A stretch of 64,000 nucleotides of DNA from Marinagarivorans cellulosilyticus (GCF_021655555.1 NZ_AP023086.1:1183501-1247500), one strand, 5' to 3'; counted from the first letter of the stretch, positions 18,697 to 28,170 are shown. The notes: generated by a model from the sequence alone, not told the origin. A program made the numbers and translations.

Positions 18697-19343
18697 TGAG
18701 AGCTTTTACACAGCATACTGGTTTGGTGGGGCCAATGGATCGCGCCAACGTGGATACCGATTTAATTATTCCTAAGCAGTTTTTAAAATCGATTAAACGC
18801 AGTGGTTTTGGCCCAAATGCGTTTGACGAATTGCGTTACTTGGATGAAGGCTCGCCAGAAAAACCCAATGAAGGGCGTCCGTTAAATACCGACTTTCCAC
18901 TGAATGCCGCACGTTACCAAGGTGCCAGTGTTTTATTGACGCGTAAAAACTTTGGTTGTGGCTCTAGCCGCGAACATGCGCCTTGGGCGTTAGATGAGTA
19001 TGGTTTTCGGGCGGTTATTGCTCCAAGCTTTGCTGATATTTTCTTTAATAACTGTTTTAAAAACGGCATGTTGCCCATTGTATTGGCTGAAGAGGTTGTC
19101 GAGCAGTTGTTTCAAGAAATGTATGCCCAAGAAGGCTACAGTCTAACCATTGATTTAGAGCGGCAGGTGGTTATTAAGCCTAACGGCGACGAGTTGGCAT
19201 TTGAAGTGGACGAATTCCGCAAGCACTGCTTATTAAATGGTTTTGATGATATTGGTTTGACCTTGCAAGATGCCGATAAAATTACCGCCTATGAGCAAGC
19301 GCGCAAAAAAACTGCTCCTTGGTTATTTAATTTTGGCTCGTAA
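18696..19343 (+). CDS. leuD: 3-isopropylmalate dehydratase small subunit
   Basis: 215-aa partner of LeuC that completes the active site. Signature segments are DTDLIIPKQFLK and NFGCGSSREHAPWAL. It starts at the A of the leuC stop codon. A 141-bp gap to leuB follows, in which I saw no strong terminator. Confidence 0.97.
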   Translation: MRAFTQHTGLVGPMDRANVDTDLIIPKQFLKSIKRSGFGPNAFDELRYLDEGSPEKPNEGRPLNTDFPLNAARYQGASVLLTRKNFGCGSSREHAPWALDEYGFRAVIAPSFADIFFNNCFKNGMLPIVLAEEVVEQLFQEMYAQEGYSLTIDLERQVVIKPNGDELAFEVDEFRKHCLLNGFDDIGLTLQDADKITAYEQARKKTAPWLFNFGS

Positions 19344-19484
19344 ATATTAAATAGCTGAATAAAACATTCAGGCGCGCACCTCAGCTTTATTAACTCTCGC
19401 AAGTGGCTCTTTAGTAGGGTGCTTGTGAAGAGTGGGTAAGCTTATGGCTTGTGCCGCTAAGATAAAAATTATTAGGAAAAAATA

Positions 19485-20555
19485 ATGCCCAATATTGTAG
19501 TTTTACCCGGTGATGGTATCGGGCCAGAGATTGTTGATGAAGCAATTAAAGTATTGAAAGCCGCCGATGCTAAGTTCGGTTTAGATTTAAATTACGAGCA
19601 GGATCTGCTTGGTGGTGCGGCAATCGATGCTCACGGTGTCCCGCTAGCTGATAGCACTTTAGATAAATGCCGCAAAGCCGATGCTATTTTAATGGGTTCG
19701 GTTGGCGGCCCCAAATGGGATGCGATTGAAGCGGCTAAGCGTCCTGAAAAAGGTTTGTTGAAGCTGCGTTACGAGCTTGGTTTATATGCCAACTTGCGCC
19801 CAGCGATTTTGTATCCACAGTTGGCCGATGCTTCGTCACTCAAACCTGAAATTGTAGCGGGGCTCGATATTTTAATTGTTCGTGAATTAACGGGCGGTAT
19901 TTATTTTGGCGAGCCACGCGGTATTCGCGTTTTAGAAAATGGCGAAAAACAGGGTTTTAATACTTACGTTTATGCCGAACACGAAATAGAGCGCATTGCC
20001 CGTACTGCATTTGAAATGGCGCAAAAGCGCGGTAAAAAAGTGTGCTCTGTGGATAAAGCAAACGTATTGGAAGCGACCGTTTTGTGGCGTGAGGTGATGG
20101 AGCGCATAGCACCAGAATATCCTGATGTAGAGCTAAGCCATATGTACGTTGATAATGCCGCGATGCAGTTAGTGCGCGCACCAAAGCAATTTGATGTGGT
20201 GGTTACTGGCAATATGTTTGGCGATATTTTATCGGATACAGCGGCAATGCTGACGGGCTCAATCGGCATGTTGCCTTCTGCCTCTTTAAACCAAAGCGGC
20301 GCAGGCTTGTACGAGCCGGTACACGGCAGTGCTCCAGATATTGCTGGTCAAGGTATTGCTAATCCGTTGGCGACGATTCTTTCGGCCTCCATGATGCTGC
20401 GCTACTCGTTAAATCAAAGTGCCGCTGCCGATGCTATTGAGGCTGCGGTGGGTAAAGTGTTGGATAAAGGCTTGCGTACAGCGGATATCTACACCGAGGG
20501 TTTTGAAAAAGTCAGTTGTCAAGCAATGGGCGACGCAGTAGTTGCAGCACTGTAA
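19485..20555 (+). CDS. leuB: 3-isopropylmalate dehydrogenase
   Basis: NAD-dependent oxidative decarboxylation of 3-isopropylmalate, the third leucine-specific step. 356 aa. LPGDGIGPEI at the N-terminus, ELTGGIYFG and the NMFGDILSDTAAMLTGSIGMLPSAS region (seen in parts) fit LeuB rather than isocitrate dehydrogenase. AGGAAAAA precedes the ATG. Confidence 0.97.
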   Translation: MPNIVVLPGDGIGPEIVDEAIKVLKAADAKFGLDLNYEQDLLGGAAIDAHGVPLADSTLDKCRKADAILMGSVGGPKWDAIEAAKRPEKGLLKLRYELGLYANLRPAILYPQLADASSLKPEIVAGLDILIVRELTGGIYFGEPRGIRVLENGEKQGFNTYVYAEHEIERIARTAFEMAQKRGKKVCSVDKANVLEATVLWREVMERIAPEYPDVELSHMYVDNAAMQLVRAPKQFDVVVTGNMFGDILSDTAAMLTGSIGMLPSASLNQSGAGLYEPVHGSAPDIAGQGIANPLATILSASMMLRYSLNQSAAADAIEAAVGKVLDKGLRTADIYTEGFEKVSCQAMGDAVVAAL

Positions 20556-20672
20556 GTGAGCGTTGGCGCCGTAAATTTATGCGCCTCGTTTTAAATTATT
20601 ATCAGAAGTAGACGTATGATCGTATCCGTTTTGTGATTAGACGTTACTCGATACAGGTTTTGGAGATATAAA

Positions 20673-21782
20673 ATGAAAGTAGGTTTTGTTGGATGGCGTG
20701 GCATGGTGGGTTCGGTATTAATGGGCCGCATGCGCGAAGAGAATGATTTTGCGAATATCGATCCAGTATTTTTTACCACCTCAAACGTCGGCGGTGAAGC
20801 GCCAAAAGTAGGCAAAGATGTACCTACTTTGCAAGATGCTAGCGACCTTGATGTTTTAAAAGAAATGGATGCGATTGTTTCGTGTCAGGGCGGTGATTAT
20901 ACCAATCAAGTTTTCCAGCCATTGCGCGACTCTGGTTGGGATGGTTATTGGATCGATGCGGCCTCTAGTCTGCGTATGGTCGATAACTCGATTATCGTAT
21001 TAGACCCAGTTAACAAGGCCAGCATCAAAAAGGGCTTAGAAGACGGCGTTAAAAACTATATTGGCGGTAATTGTACGGTTAGTTTGATGTTAATGGGCTT
21101 GGGTGGTCTGTTCCAAGAAGGTTTGGTTGAGTGGGCTACCTCAATGACGTATCAAGCAGCATCTGGTGCTGGCGCGCAAAACATGCGTGAGCTTATTAGC
21201 CAGATGGGGGCAATCAAAGAAAACGTTGCCGATTTGCTCGCTGACCCGCGCAGCCCAATATTGGATATCGATAGCGCTGTGGCCGCAACGATGCGCAGCG
21301 AAGCCTTCCCAACTGATAATTTTGGTACGCCTTTAGCCGGCAGCCTATTGCCCTATATTGATAAGGCTTGGGACAAAGGCCAAAGCAAGGAAGAGTGGAA
21401 GGGGGGCGCTGAAACCAACAAGATTTTAGCCTCCGGCAGCAACACTGTTCATATTGATGGTTTGTGCGTACGCATCGGTGCAATGCGCTGTCATAGTCAG
21501 GCGTTAACAATCAAGCTTAAAAAAGATGTCCCAATGAGCGACATCGAAAGCTTGCTTGAAGGGGCTAACGATTGGTCTAAGGTGATTCCTAATGAGCGCG
21601 ACATTACTTTGCAAGAACTCACTCCAACAAAGGTTACTGGCACCTTAAGTGTTCCCGTGGGCCGTTTACGCAAAATGCACATGGGGCCTGAGTACCTAAG
21701 TGCCTTTACTGTGGGTGACCAACTGCTGTGGGGCGCAGCTGAACCGCTTCGCCGCATGCTGAATATATTGCAAGAAGGCTAA
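20673..21782 (+). CDS. asd: Aspartate-semialdehyde dehydrogenase
   Basis: Makes aspartate semialdehyde for lysine/diaminopimelate, threonine and methionine. 369 aa, the gammaproteobacterial long form. N-terminal NADP-binding GWRGMVGSVL, catalytic Cys in GGNCTVSLMLMG, and substrate-binding RIGAMRCHSQALT. GGAGAT precedes the ATG. It sits between leuB and fimV as in Pseudomonas. Confidence 0.97.
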   Translation: MKVGFVGWRGMVGSVLMGRMREENDFANIDPVFFTTSNVGGEAPKVGKDVPTLQDASDLDVLKEMDAIVSCQGGDYTNQVFQPLRDSGWDGYWIDAASSLRMVDNSIIVLDPVNKASIKKGLEDGVKNYIGGNCTVSLMLMGLGGLFQEGLVEWATSMTYQAASGAGAQNMRELISQMGAIKENVADLLADPRSPILDIDSAVAATMRSEAFPTDNFGTPLAGSLLPYIDKAWDKGQSKEEWKGGAETNKILASGSNTVHIDGLCVRIGAMRCHSQALTIKLKKDVPMSDIESLLEGANDWSKVIPNERDITLQELTPTKVTGTLSVPVGRLRKMHMGPEYLSAFTVGDQLLWGAAEPLRRMLNILQEG

Positions 21783-22127
21783 CTTTTCCTTCGCAGCTTA
21801 TTGTCGGCGTTATTGTCAGGTTTGTCCTAGTCTGTACAATAGCGTCGTTCAATTTTGGAGAGGGTACAAATAAACGTCACTTTTCTCCACACATTGCCTT
21901 AAAAACGACTATAACAATGGCATAAACCGAATCTAAATGACTATCTATATAGTCATGTTGGACATAAAGTTGAAAAAAGCCTGTTTATCCTGAATACTTA
22001 GACGGTTGTCATCTATAAGTTGACATAGCTTATTGTCATACGACTTGGGCTACATTCGTACATGTGTCCTCGCGTACAGGGACAGGAACTGGTTAGCCAC
22101 CCGATAAAAAACAACAAGGGTTATCCT
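21783..22127. other. asd-fimV intergenic region with a long fimV leader
   Basis: 345 bp without a gene. It contains the promoter at 21813-21840 and then about 280 bp of AT-rich leader before fimV. Short repeats of TTGTCA/TGACAT-like words occur (near 21813, 21957, 22007, 22020, 22034), but no family of riboswitch or small RNA was recognised. A TTGACA at 22020-22025 lacks a -10 at normal spacing. Confidence 0.5.
21813..21840 (+). promoter_or_regulatory. Sigma-70-type promoter, probably for fimV
   Basis: TTGTCA (21813-21818), 16-bp spacer, TACAAT (21835-21840). A good match on both hexamers, placed just after asd, giving a leader of roughly 280 nt. Confidence 0.55.
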
Positions 22128-25100
22128 ATGGGTTTACGCACACGAGCAATATTACTAGGCGTTGCTTCTTATTTGGCCTCACCACTCGGTTTGGCGCTGG
22201 GTCTGGGCGAGATCAAAATGAACTCGCATTTGAATCAGCCTTTAGAAGCCGAAATACAACTTCTGCAAACGCGTGAGTTATCCGCACAGGAGATCCTAGT
22301 AGGACTGGGTACTCGAGAGGATTTCGAGCGTGTCGGCGTAGACCGCCCTTTCTTCCTTAATGATTTGAAATTCACCGTTGATATGGAAAGCCCCAATGGC
22401 CCCGTGATTCGAGTGAAATCAAACCGACTGGTTAAAGAACCCTTTCTCAATTTTATTGTTCAGGCGCAATGGCCAAGTGGTAAATTGCTGCGTGAATATA
22501 CCGTTCTGTTAGACCTTCCTGTATTCACCAAAGAGCCCGCGCGTGCGGTGCAGGCTGCCAAAGCTCAAGCTCCTGCGCGTCAGCCGGTTACACAAACGAG
22601 AACGCCAGCGCGTCAGCCCGCGCCCAGACAATCGTCGGGTTTTGATGGCGATACCTATGGGCCGGTATCATCAACAGATACATTATGGGCTATTGCGTCT
22701 AAGGCGAAGCCTGGCGATGAGTTTAGCGTCCAGCAAACCATGCTGGCCATTCAGCGCCTGAACCCGAATGCCTTCATTAACAACAATATCAACCTGTTGA
22801 AGCGCGGCGCCGTTTTACGCCTGCCGTCAGAAACAGACATTACCGACTTCGATCCTCGCCAAGCGAAGCGTGAAGTCGCATCGCAAAACCGCAATGTCAA
22901 AGCGGGTGCGCCAGCCGCTCAAATTGATGCCAGCCGCAGTAATGTAGAGCGCGGGCAAGCGGCCGAGCAAGTTCAGGGTCGCGTTAAGCTGACTTCGGCT
23001 TCTGATATTACTGGCAGCAAATCGGGTAGTGGCAGCGGTGAAGGCGAGCAAGATAGCGAAGCGCTGCGCACACAGTTGTTATCGACACAAGAAGAGCTTG
23101 CCGCGACTAAGCGTGAAAACGCTGATTTGAATGCTCGTGTTTTAGCCATGGACGAGCAAGTTAAAACCATGGAAAAACTACTAGACGTTGCTAGCGCCGA
23201 TATGCGTAAGCTTGAACTTGCTTTACAAGAGCAGCAAAAGCAAGAAGCTTTGGCGGTTGATGATGGCGCCGTTGATGCAAGCACAGCAGAGGATACAGAC
23301 AGCGCAGAGGTTTCTGACAATACCACAGAAGCCGTTGTAGAAGAGGCTGCCGAAGCGGCAGCTACAACTTCAGAGGCTCAAGAGGCGCCATCTTCTGAGC
23401 CCGCTGTTGAGGCCGCGCCAGTTAAACCTGAACCAGTAAAAGCGGTTGAACCCCCCGCAGCTAAGAAAAAGTCTTTCATGGATATCATCATGGAAAACTT
23501 GATCTTTATCGGCGGCGCTTTGGTATTGCTGATCGGTGGCTTGGTTTATTTCTTATTAACTCGCAATAGCGGCTTTGACGATGACGACGAGTTCGACTAC
23601 GACGAAAGCGCGGAGCCAAATGATGACCCTATTGCCGCATCAAGTGAGCACGACGGGGCTCTTGATGATGTAACGGTTGCCCAGTTTGATAGTAACGATG
23701 ACACTGTGCTTGAGCGTGATCTGGATACTACCGAGCCAGAAATTACACTAGATAGCTTGGGTTCTCAGCTGCTTGATGATGACAATTCTAAAGGGGTTTT
23801 AGAGTCTGCTGATAATCATATCGCACTTGGCGAATACGACGAGGCTCTGGCCGTACTTGATGGCGCGACACAAGCAGACCCTTCAGAGGTTCAGCTAAAG
23901 CGCCTAGAGATATTTGCCAAGCAAGATAACCTAGAAGCATTTGATGGTCAGTTTGCCGCTTTTGAGGAGAGTGCCACACCGGCTCAAGTAGAGCGTGCAC
24001 AAGACTTCCGAGGCTTAATTAGCTCTGCGATGCTTGGCGCTGGAGTAGCGGCGTTAGATCAAGAATCTGAGCCTGATTTTGATGAGTTAGATACAACGCT
24101 GCAGTTCGATGCTGTTAGCGAGGCCGATATCGAAGCGGCTGCTGCTAAAGTTGATACCAGCACCGACGACACTGTGCTTGATGTGGGCGATATTGACAAT
24201 ACTGTGCTGGACGATAGCACTGAAGAGTTCTCCCTCGACGATTTAGATACCAGCTTAGAGCTTGACCTAGATGATGAGAGCGACGATCTCGAAGCCGATT
24301 TAGAGGCTCTAGCGGCTGGTTCTGAACCCTCAGAGGAAAGTGTTAGCGAAGACTTAGATTTTAGTGCGTTAAGTGATGATTCTACGCAAGAGACCGAAAG
24401 TTTCGACCTTGAAGCATCGGCGCTAGAGCTAGATTTAGAGGATGATGCTGAGCTATCGCTTGATTTAAGTGATGATGATACGGTTGAAATCGATGCTGAT
24501 TTGCTAGATGGCGCCTCTTTGGGCGATGACCTAGATATTGAACTGCGAGAGAGCAATGTCGAAGAAGATAACGACGAGTTAGATTTAACCAATCTAGCCG
24601 CACCTTCATCGGCAACTAGCAGCGCTGCCGCGCTTGAATTAAGCTTGGACGACGATGCGCTTTCTTTGGATGATGGTTTAAGCTTGGGTGATGACCTTGG
24701 CGTGGATGATCTCTCGCTTGAAGATCTAGAGGACGAAAGCACAGATACTGCTGAGCTGTCAGTCGCAGATGACGAAGTTGATGATCTTGATGTTGACTTA
24801 GATTCTCTCGATCAAGATTTAGATCAACTAGCGTCAGATTTCGAAGGTGACTTGGCAGAGCTTGATGATGCCCTTGAAAACGACGATGCGTTGACAACTG
24901 TTGAGCCTGAGGCTTTAACTGATGTTAGCGTTGATGCTGAGGATGTGACGACGCTCGTCGAGCAGCCCGCGGCTGATGTTGAACTTCCCGCTTTTGATCC
25001 TGACTCTGATGATGATAGTGAGCCTGGCTTCCTCGGTGACAGCGACGAAGTTGCAACTAAAATTGATTTATTAAGGGTATTTGTGGATATGGGGGATACA

Positions 25101-25193
25101 GAATCTGCATTGAATACGCTTGAGGAAATTCGAGAAGAAGGCAATGATGCGCAAAAGCAGGAAGCGGAATCACTGTTTGCTGAATTAGGCTAA
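22128..25193 (+). CDS. fimV: FimV/HubP-like polar hub protein
   Basis: 1021-aa inner-membrane protein of the FimV family, which organises the cell pole and type IV pilus/twitching functions. In order: signal-like N-terminus, the FimV N-terminal domain (GLGLGEIKMNSHLNQPLEAEIQLL), a LysM peptidoglycan-binding domain (about 180-240), a coiled coil (about 320-390), and one transmembrane helix (ENLIFIGGALVLLIGGLVYF). A very acidic DLD-rich cytoplasmic region follows and then the short C-terminal FimV domain (TKIDLLRVFVDMGDTESALN). ATG 22128 has AAGGG upstream and gives a proper signal; the frame is open back to 22062. The asd-fimV-truA order is the classical one. Confidence 0.93.
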   Translation: MGLRTRAILLGVASYLASPLGLALGLGEIKMNSHLNQPLEAEIQLLQTRELSAQEILVGLGTREDFERVGVDRPFFLNDLKFTVDMESPNGPVIRVKSNRLVKEPFLNFIVQAQWPSGKLLREYTVLLDLPVFTKEPARAVQAAKAQAPARQPVTQTRTPARQPAPRQSSGFDGDTYGPVSSTDTLWAIASKAKPGDEFSVQQTMLAIQRLNPNAFINNNINLLKRGAVLRLPSETDITDFDPRQAKREVASQNRNVKAGAPAAQIDASRSNVERGQAAEQVQGRVKLTSASDITGSKSGSGSGEGEQDSEALRTQLLSTQEELAATKRENADLNARVLAMDEQVKTMEKLLDVASADMRKLELALQEQQKQEALAVDDGAVDASTAEDTDSAEVSDNTTEAVVEEAAEAAATTSEAQEAPSSEPAVEAAPVKPEPVKAVEPPAAKKKSFMDIIMENLIFIGGALVLLIGGLVYFLLTRNSGFDDDDEFDYDESAEPNDDPIAASSEHDGALDDVTVAQFDSNDDTVLERDLDTTEPEITLDSLGSQLLDDDNSKGVLESADNHIALGEYDEALAVLDGATQADPSEVQLKRLEIFAKQDNLEAFDGQFAAFEESATPAQVERAQDFRGLISSAMLGAGVAALDQESEPDFDELDTTLQFDAVSEADIEAAAAKVDTSTDDTVLDVGDIDNTVLDDSTEEFSLDDLDTSLELDLDDESDDLEADLEALAAGSEPSEESVSEDLDFSALSDDSTQETESFDLEASALELDLEDDAELSLDLSDDDTVEIDADLLDGASLGDDLDIELRESNVEEDNDELDLTNLAAPSSATSSAAALELSLDDDALSLDDGLSLGDDLGVDDLSLEDLEDESTDTAELSVADDEVDDLDVDLDSLDQDLDQLASDFEGDLAELDDALENDDALTTVEPEALTDVSVDAEDVTTLVEQPAADVELPAFDPDSDDDSEPGFLGDSDEVATKIDLLRVFVDMGDTESALNTLEEIREEGNDAQKQEAESLFAELG

Positions 25194-25203
25194 TTGTTCT
25201 ATT

Positions 25204-25241
25204 AAAAAGCCCCGCACTTGACTCAAGTGCGGGGCTTTTTT
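25204..25241. terminator. fimV intrinsic terminator
   Basis: AAAAAGCCCCGCACTT-GACTC-AAGTGCGGGGCTTTTTT: perfect GC-rich stem with flanking A and T tracts, 10 bp after the fimV stop. Confidence 0.95.
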
Positions 25242-25274
25242 GCGTTATACAGACTAGTAAAGAGAATGTAATTG

Positions 25275-26147
25275 ATGTGGCAGTATCGGCGAAATGCAGA
25301 AATTTGGGACTTGGCTTCTTGGCCTGAAGAAATGCACCGCATTGCGATGGTAGTTGAATATGTTGGTACCCACTACCAAGGTTTTCAGCGGCAGTTATCG
25401 GCCAAAATCACCGTGCAAGGGGAGCTGGAAAAGGCGCTTAGCAAAATCGCAAATGAAGACATTACTCTGCAGTGTGCAGGCAGAACGGATGCCGGTGTGC
25501 ATGCTACGGCGCAAGTTGTACATTTTGATACCTTAGCGCAGCGACCCTTAAAAGCTTGGCGTGAAGGCATTAACACCAAATTACCCGATACCATTAGAAT
25601 TCACTGGGCAGGAAATGTCAGTCCGTTATTCCATTCACGCTTTTCTGCGAGAGGCCGTACCTATCGCTATGTGCTTTACTCTAGCGAGGTAAGACCGGCT
25701 TTAATGCGAGATAATGTCAGTTGGACAAAATATCCGCTAGATGTCGCTAGGATGCAGCGCGGCGCTGAGTACTTGGTGGGAGAGCATGACTTTAGCTCGT
25801 TTCGGGCTAAGCTTTGTCAGGCCGCAACCCCAGTGCGGCATATCCGACATATCCGTTTTGTGCAATGCGGTGCGTTTATAGTGATGGAAATTAAAGCGAC
25901 AGCGTTTCTATATAACATGGTGAGGAACATTGTCGGCTCCCTAATTGATGTGGGGCGGGGAGCCAAGCCTCCGGAATGGATTGCCGAGGTGCTAGCGGCG
26001 AAATCACGCGCTGCAGCTGGCACAACAGCTTTGCCTACGGGATTATATTTTGTTGGCGTTGATTACCCCAACTTCCCAGAGTTGCCTACGCAAGCGAATG
26101 GGCCGGACTTCATCGCGCCTTGGTTTGAGGGTGATAAGCAGGTTTGA
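25275..26147 (+). CDS. truA: tRNA pseudouridine(38-40) synthase
   Basis: Converts uridines 38-40 of the tRNA anticodon arm to pseudouridine. 290 aa. The catalytic Asp is in CAGRTDAGVHA; FHSRFSARGRTYRY and FLYNMVRNIVG are family signatures. ATG 25275 is the second codon after an open TTG. In many relatives trpF and accD come next; here a convergent accessory block starts. Confidence 0.96.
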   Translation: MWQYRRNAEIWDLASWPEEMHRIAMVVEYVGTHYQGFQRQLSAKITVQGELEKALSKIANEDITLQCAGRTDAGVHATAQVVHFDTLAQRPLKAWREGINTKLPDTIRIHWAGNVSPLFHSRFSARGRTYRYVLYSSEVRPALMRDNVSWTKYPLDVARMQRGAEYLVGEHDFSSFRAKLCQAATPVRHIRHIRFVQCGAFIVMEIKATAFLYNMVRNIVGSLIDVGRGAKPPEWIAEVLAAKSRAAAGTTALPTGLYFVGVDYPNFPELPTQANGPDFIAPWFEGDKQV

Positions 26148-26213
26148 CTTGGGCGGAAAGCTGAGCATGGCCTGCGCAATACTTGTTACATATACACAGG
26201 ACAGGCAAAGTGG

Positions 26214-26241
26214 TTCGGTCTACTTTTAATAGTAGACCGAA
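26214..26241. repeat. Perfect inverted repeat spanning the DUF3570 stop codon
   Basis: TTCGGTCTACT (26214-26224) and AGTAGACCGAA (26231-26241), 11-bp arms and 6-nt loop TTTAAT. The loop contains most of the stop codon of the minus-strand DUF3570 gene. There is no T-run after either arm, so if it terminates transcription it is not a canonical intrinsic terminator. It sits between convergent truA and DUF3570. Confidence 0.75.
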
Positions 26242-27389
26242 ACATAAAAGCGAATAACGTTGGCTTTAAGCTCGTATAAGGGTTCTTCACCCGGGCGAAA
26301 CTCTGCGCTATCGCCCATGCTTTGTGAGGCATCGCGAAAGTTTTTGTAGTCGAACTGCATGTGATCAAACTGGAAGCTAATGGTTGTTTTGTCGATAAAG
26401 CTCAACCATTTCTTTGGAACGTCGTAATAAACCCCAAGGCCAAACGTCATCGAGTCGAACTCGCTCATTTCTTTATCGCGCGCTACGAATTCTTGCTCAG
26501 AGTCGTTATACGAGAATATATCTGAGTAGAAATCAGCCTGAGTTTGGCTGTAAGTGCGTATGTTGGCCTGAAAGGTCCAATCATTTTCGTAAGCGTGAAG
26601 GTAGCGCAGTTCGGCATTGCTGGCTTTAATTCCCCAGTTATCAGAGAACGTGCGCACTTCACCGCGGATAGAGGCGCGGTAGGGTAGGCGGTAGATGGTT
26701 CGAACGGCCGCAGCGTCACTATTTCTAGTTTCGGGATAGCGTTCGGGTTTCATAACGGCGTTGCTGCCATCACCATTGAAGTGGCGTATTGACCGGTAGG
26801 GGTTATTTAAAAAGCCCGCATCAGAGACAGCCTCAAGGCTAATGCCCATCATCCACTTGGGCGATAAAATCTGGTTAAGGCTAACGCGGTATCTTCTGTG
26901 AGTTGCGTCTCTTTCAAATTCGGGGTCCCCGGTTTTTCTAACAACGTCTTCACCTTGCGAAAAACCTAATGAAAAGGTCGTCATATCGCCAAAAAATTCT
27001 TGGCTTAAATCAAAGCTTACGGTGCTGGCTTCGTAATCGTTTTCGCTCGATTGAGTCGTGCTAAGCGAAATGGTCGATTTATCGTAGAGGTATTCAGCGC
27101 CCACACTGTATTCGGTGCGCTCCTCTTCATACTCGCTAGCGCCTGATGTAATCACATCGATAGAGGCACTGGTTATTTGATCGACATAATAGTTGCCGTA
27201 AACAGATACCTTTTCTTTGATGTTTTTGCGAACGAGTACAGACGGGCCTGTAATTTCAATGCCGCCGCCATCGTAGCTGTGAAAAAGCACATCGGTGCGC
27301 TCTTCTGGCAGCGTGGCGGCAGAGGCTGTTTGCACTAAAAAATTGGCGAGAAATGTCAAAAAACAAAGCAATAGTCGCGTAAATTTCAC
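26226..27389 (-). CDS. DUF3570 family outer-membrane beta-barrel protein
   Basis: About 387 aa with a signal peptide (FTRLLLCFLTFLANFLVQTASAA) and long alternating beta strands ending in FYVSVYY, a barrel C-terminus. It matches the DUF3570 family, which commonly lies beside DUF4266 and TlpA-like genes, often with an ApbE flavin transferase that is absent here. GTG 27389, 4 nt after the DUF4266 stop, gives the signal peptide directly; the frame is open back to 27458 inside DUF4266. Function unknown. Confidence 0.82.
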   Translation of the reverse strand: MKFTRLLLCFLTFLANFLVQTASAATLPEERTDVLFHSYDGGGIEITGPSVLVRKNIKEKVSVYGNYYVDQITSASIDVITSGASEYEEERTEYSVGAEYLYDKSTISLSTTQSSENDYEASTVSFDLSQEFFGDMTTFSLGFSQGEDVVRKTGDPEFERDATHRRYRVSLNQILSPKWMMGISLEAVSDAGFLNNPYRSIRHFNGDGSNAVMKPERYPETRNSDAAAVRTIYRLPYRASIRGEVRTFSDNWGIKASNAELRYLHAYENDWTFQANIRTYSQTQADFYSDIFSYNDSEQEFVARDKEMSEFDSMTFGLGVYYDVPKKWLSFIDKTTISFQFDHMQFDYKNFRDASQSMGDSAEFRPGEEPLYELKANVIRFYVSVYY

Positions 27390-27393
27390 GTGG

Positions 27394-27615
27394 TTAATTA
27401 CACCCACATCCGCCCCCTGAACTCCCTTCGGCGCCTCTTGCGGCTTCGCGCGCTTCATAAACGTGGTTCATGTAGCGGCTTGAAACGGGGTCTTTCTCAA
27501 ACGACATAATCGGGTCGGCGAGATAACCTCTTTGGTATGGCTTTACCCAAGGCTGCACACTGGTGCAGCCAGAAAGGGCGAAGAGCAATCCTAGCAAAAC
27601 GGCGGATTTAGGCAT
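27394..27615 (-). CDS. DUF4266 small lipoprotein with Cys-Gly tail
   Basis: 73 aa. Lipobox LSGC (Cys17) after a short signal. The middle motif WVKPYQRGYLADPIM is typical of DUF4266, and the protein ends in GGGCGCN, placing two cysteines in a flexible tail. It lies between TlpA upstream and DUF3570 downstream with tight spacing (19 and 4 bp), so the three are probably cotranscribed. The tail could bind metal or be the thiol substrate of the adjacent thioredoxin; this is inference. Confidence 0.82.
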   Translation of the reverse strand: MPKSAVLLGLLFALSGCTSVQPWVKPYQRGYLADPIMSFEKDPVSSRYMNHVYEAREAARGAEGSSGGGCGCN

Positions 27616-27634
27616 TATTGATAACGATCGTTAA

Positions 27635-28117
27635 TTATTTAAGAAGTTTTTTAATTTGGGCAATGTAGTCTGCTTCTTCGCCAGGCTTGTAACCTTTGTG
27701 AAGGTAAGCGAGGTTGCCATCTTTATCCACAAAGTAAGACGATGGCATAGCTTCAACACCGAACTCTTCAGTCGCGATATTGGCGCTATCATCTAACACT
27801 GGGAAGGTTACGGTTGTTTCGCTTAAAAACTTATCGCGATCTTCTGCCTCTGCATCTACATTGACGCCAAGCAATACAAAGCCTGCATCTTTGTAGTCGT
27901 TATACATCTTCTCGAGTAAAGGCATTTCTTGGCGGCAAGGGCCACACCACGAGGCCCAAAAATTCACCATAACCACTTTACCTTTAAGGTCGGCAAGGCG
28001 AACATTTTCACCTTTGGTAGATTTTAAGGTGATATCTGGTGCTGGGCCAGAGAGTTCGCCAGCATTGACGGTGACGGCAAAGAGCGCCGCAGCGATAGTC
28101 AGTAGTAGGTGCTTCAT
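27635..28117 (-). CDS. TlpA/ResA-type periplasmic thioredoxin
   Basis: 160 aa with an N-terminal signal (MKHLLLTIAAALFAVTVNA). Redox site WCGPC (57-61) in NFWASWCGPCRQEMP; the cis-Pro loop is AMPSSYFVD. Such proteins keep periplasmic cysteines reduced, for example those of apocytochrome c before haem attachment. The neighbours with CXXCH motifs and the Cys-tailed DUF4266 are plausible clients. GGAGGTATTACC precedes the ATG. Confidence 0.9.
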   Translation of the reverse strand: MKHLLLTIAAALFAVTVNAGELSGPAPDITLKSTKGENVRLADLKGKVVMVNFWASWCGPCRQEMPLLEKMYNDYKDAGFVLLGVNVDAEAEDRDKFLSETTVTFPVLDDSANIATEEFGVEAMPSSYFVDKDGNLAYLHKGYKPGEEADYIAQIKKLLK

Positions 28118-28170
28118 GGTAATACCTCCGATGGGGTTTAAACTTGTTTCGTTAGTAACACGTTATTTAG

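Noticed and set aside
22020..22056. TTGACA before fimV as a promoter
   Set aside because: No -10 box at 16-18 bp; the upstream TTGTCA-TACAAT pair is better.
24059..24742. Long serine-rich open frame opposite fimV
   Set aside because: It is the antisense image of the acidic DLD-rich repeats of FimV; no ribosome-binding site and low complexity.
23230..25190. Repeat array or CRISPR-like signal in 23-25 kb
   Set aside because: The repeats are codons of the acidic FimV tail, irregular in length and in frame.
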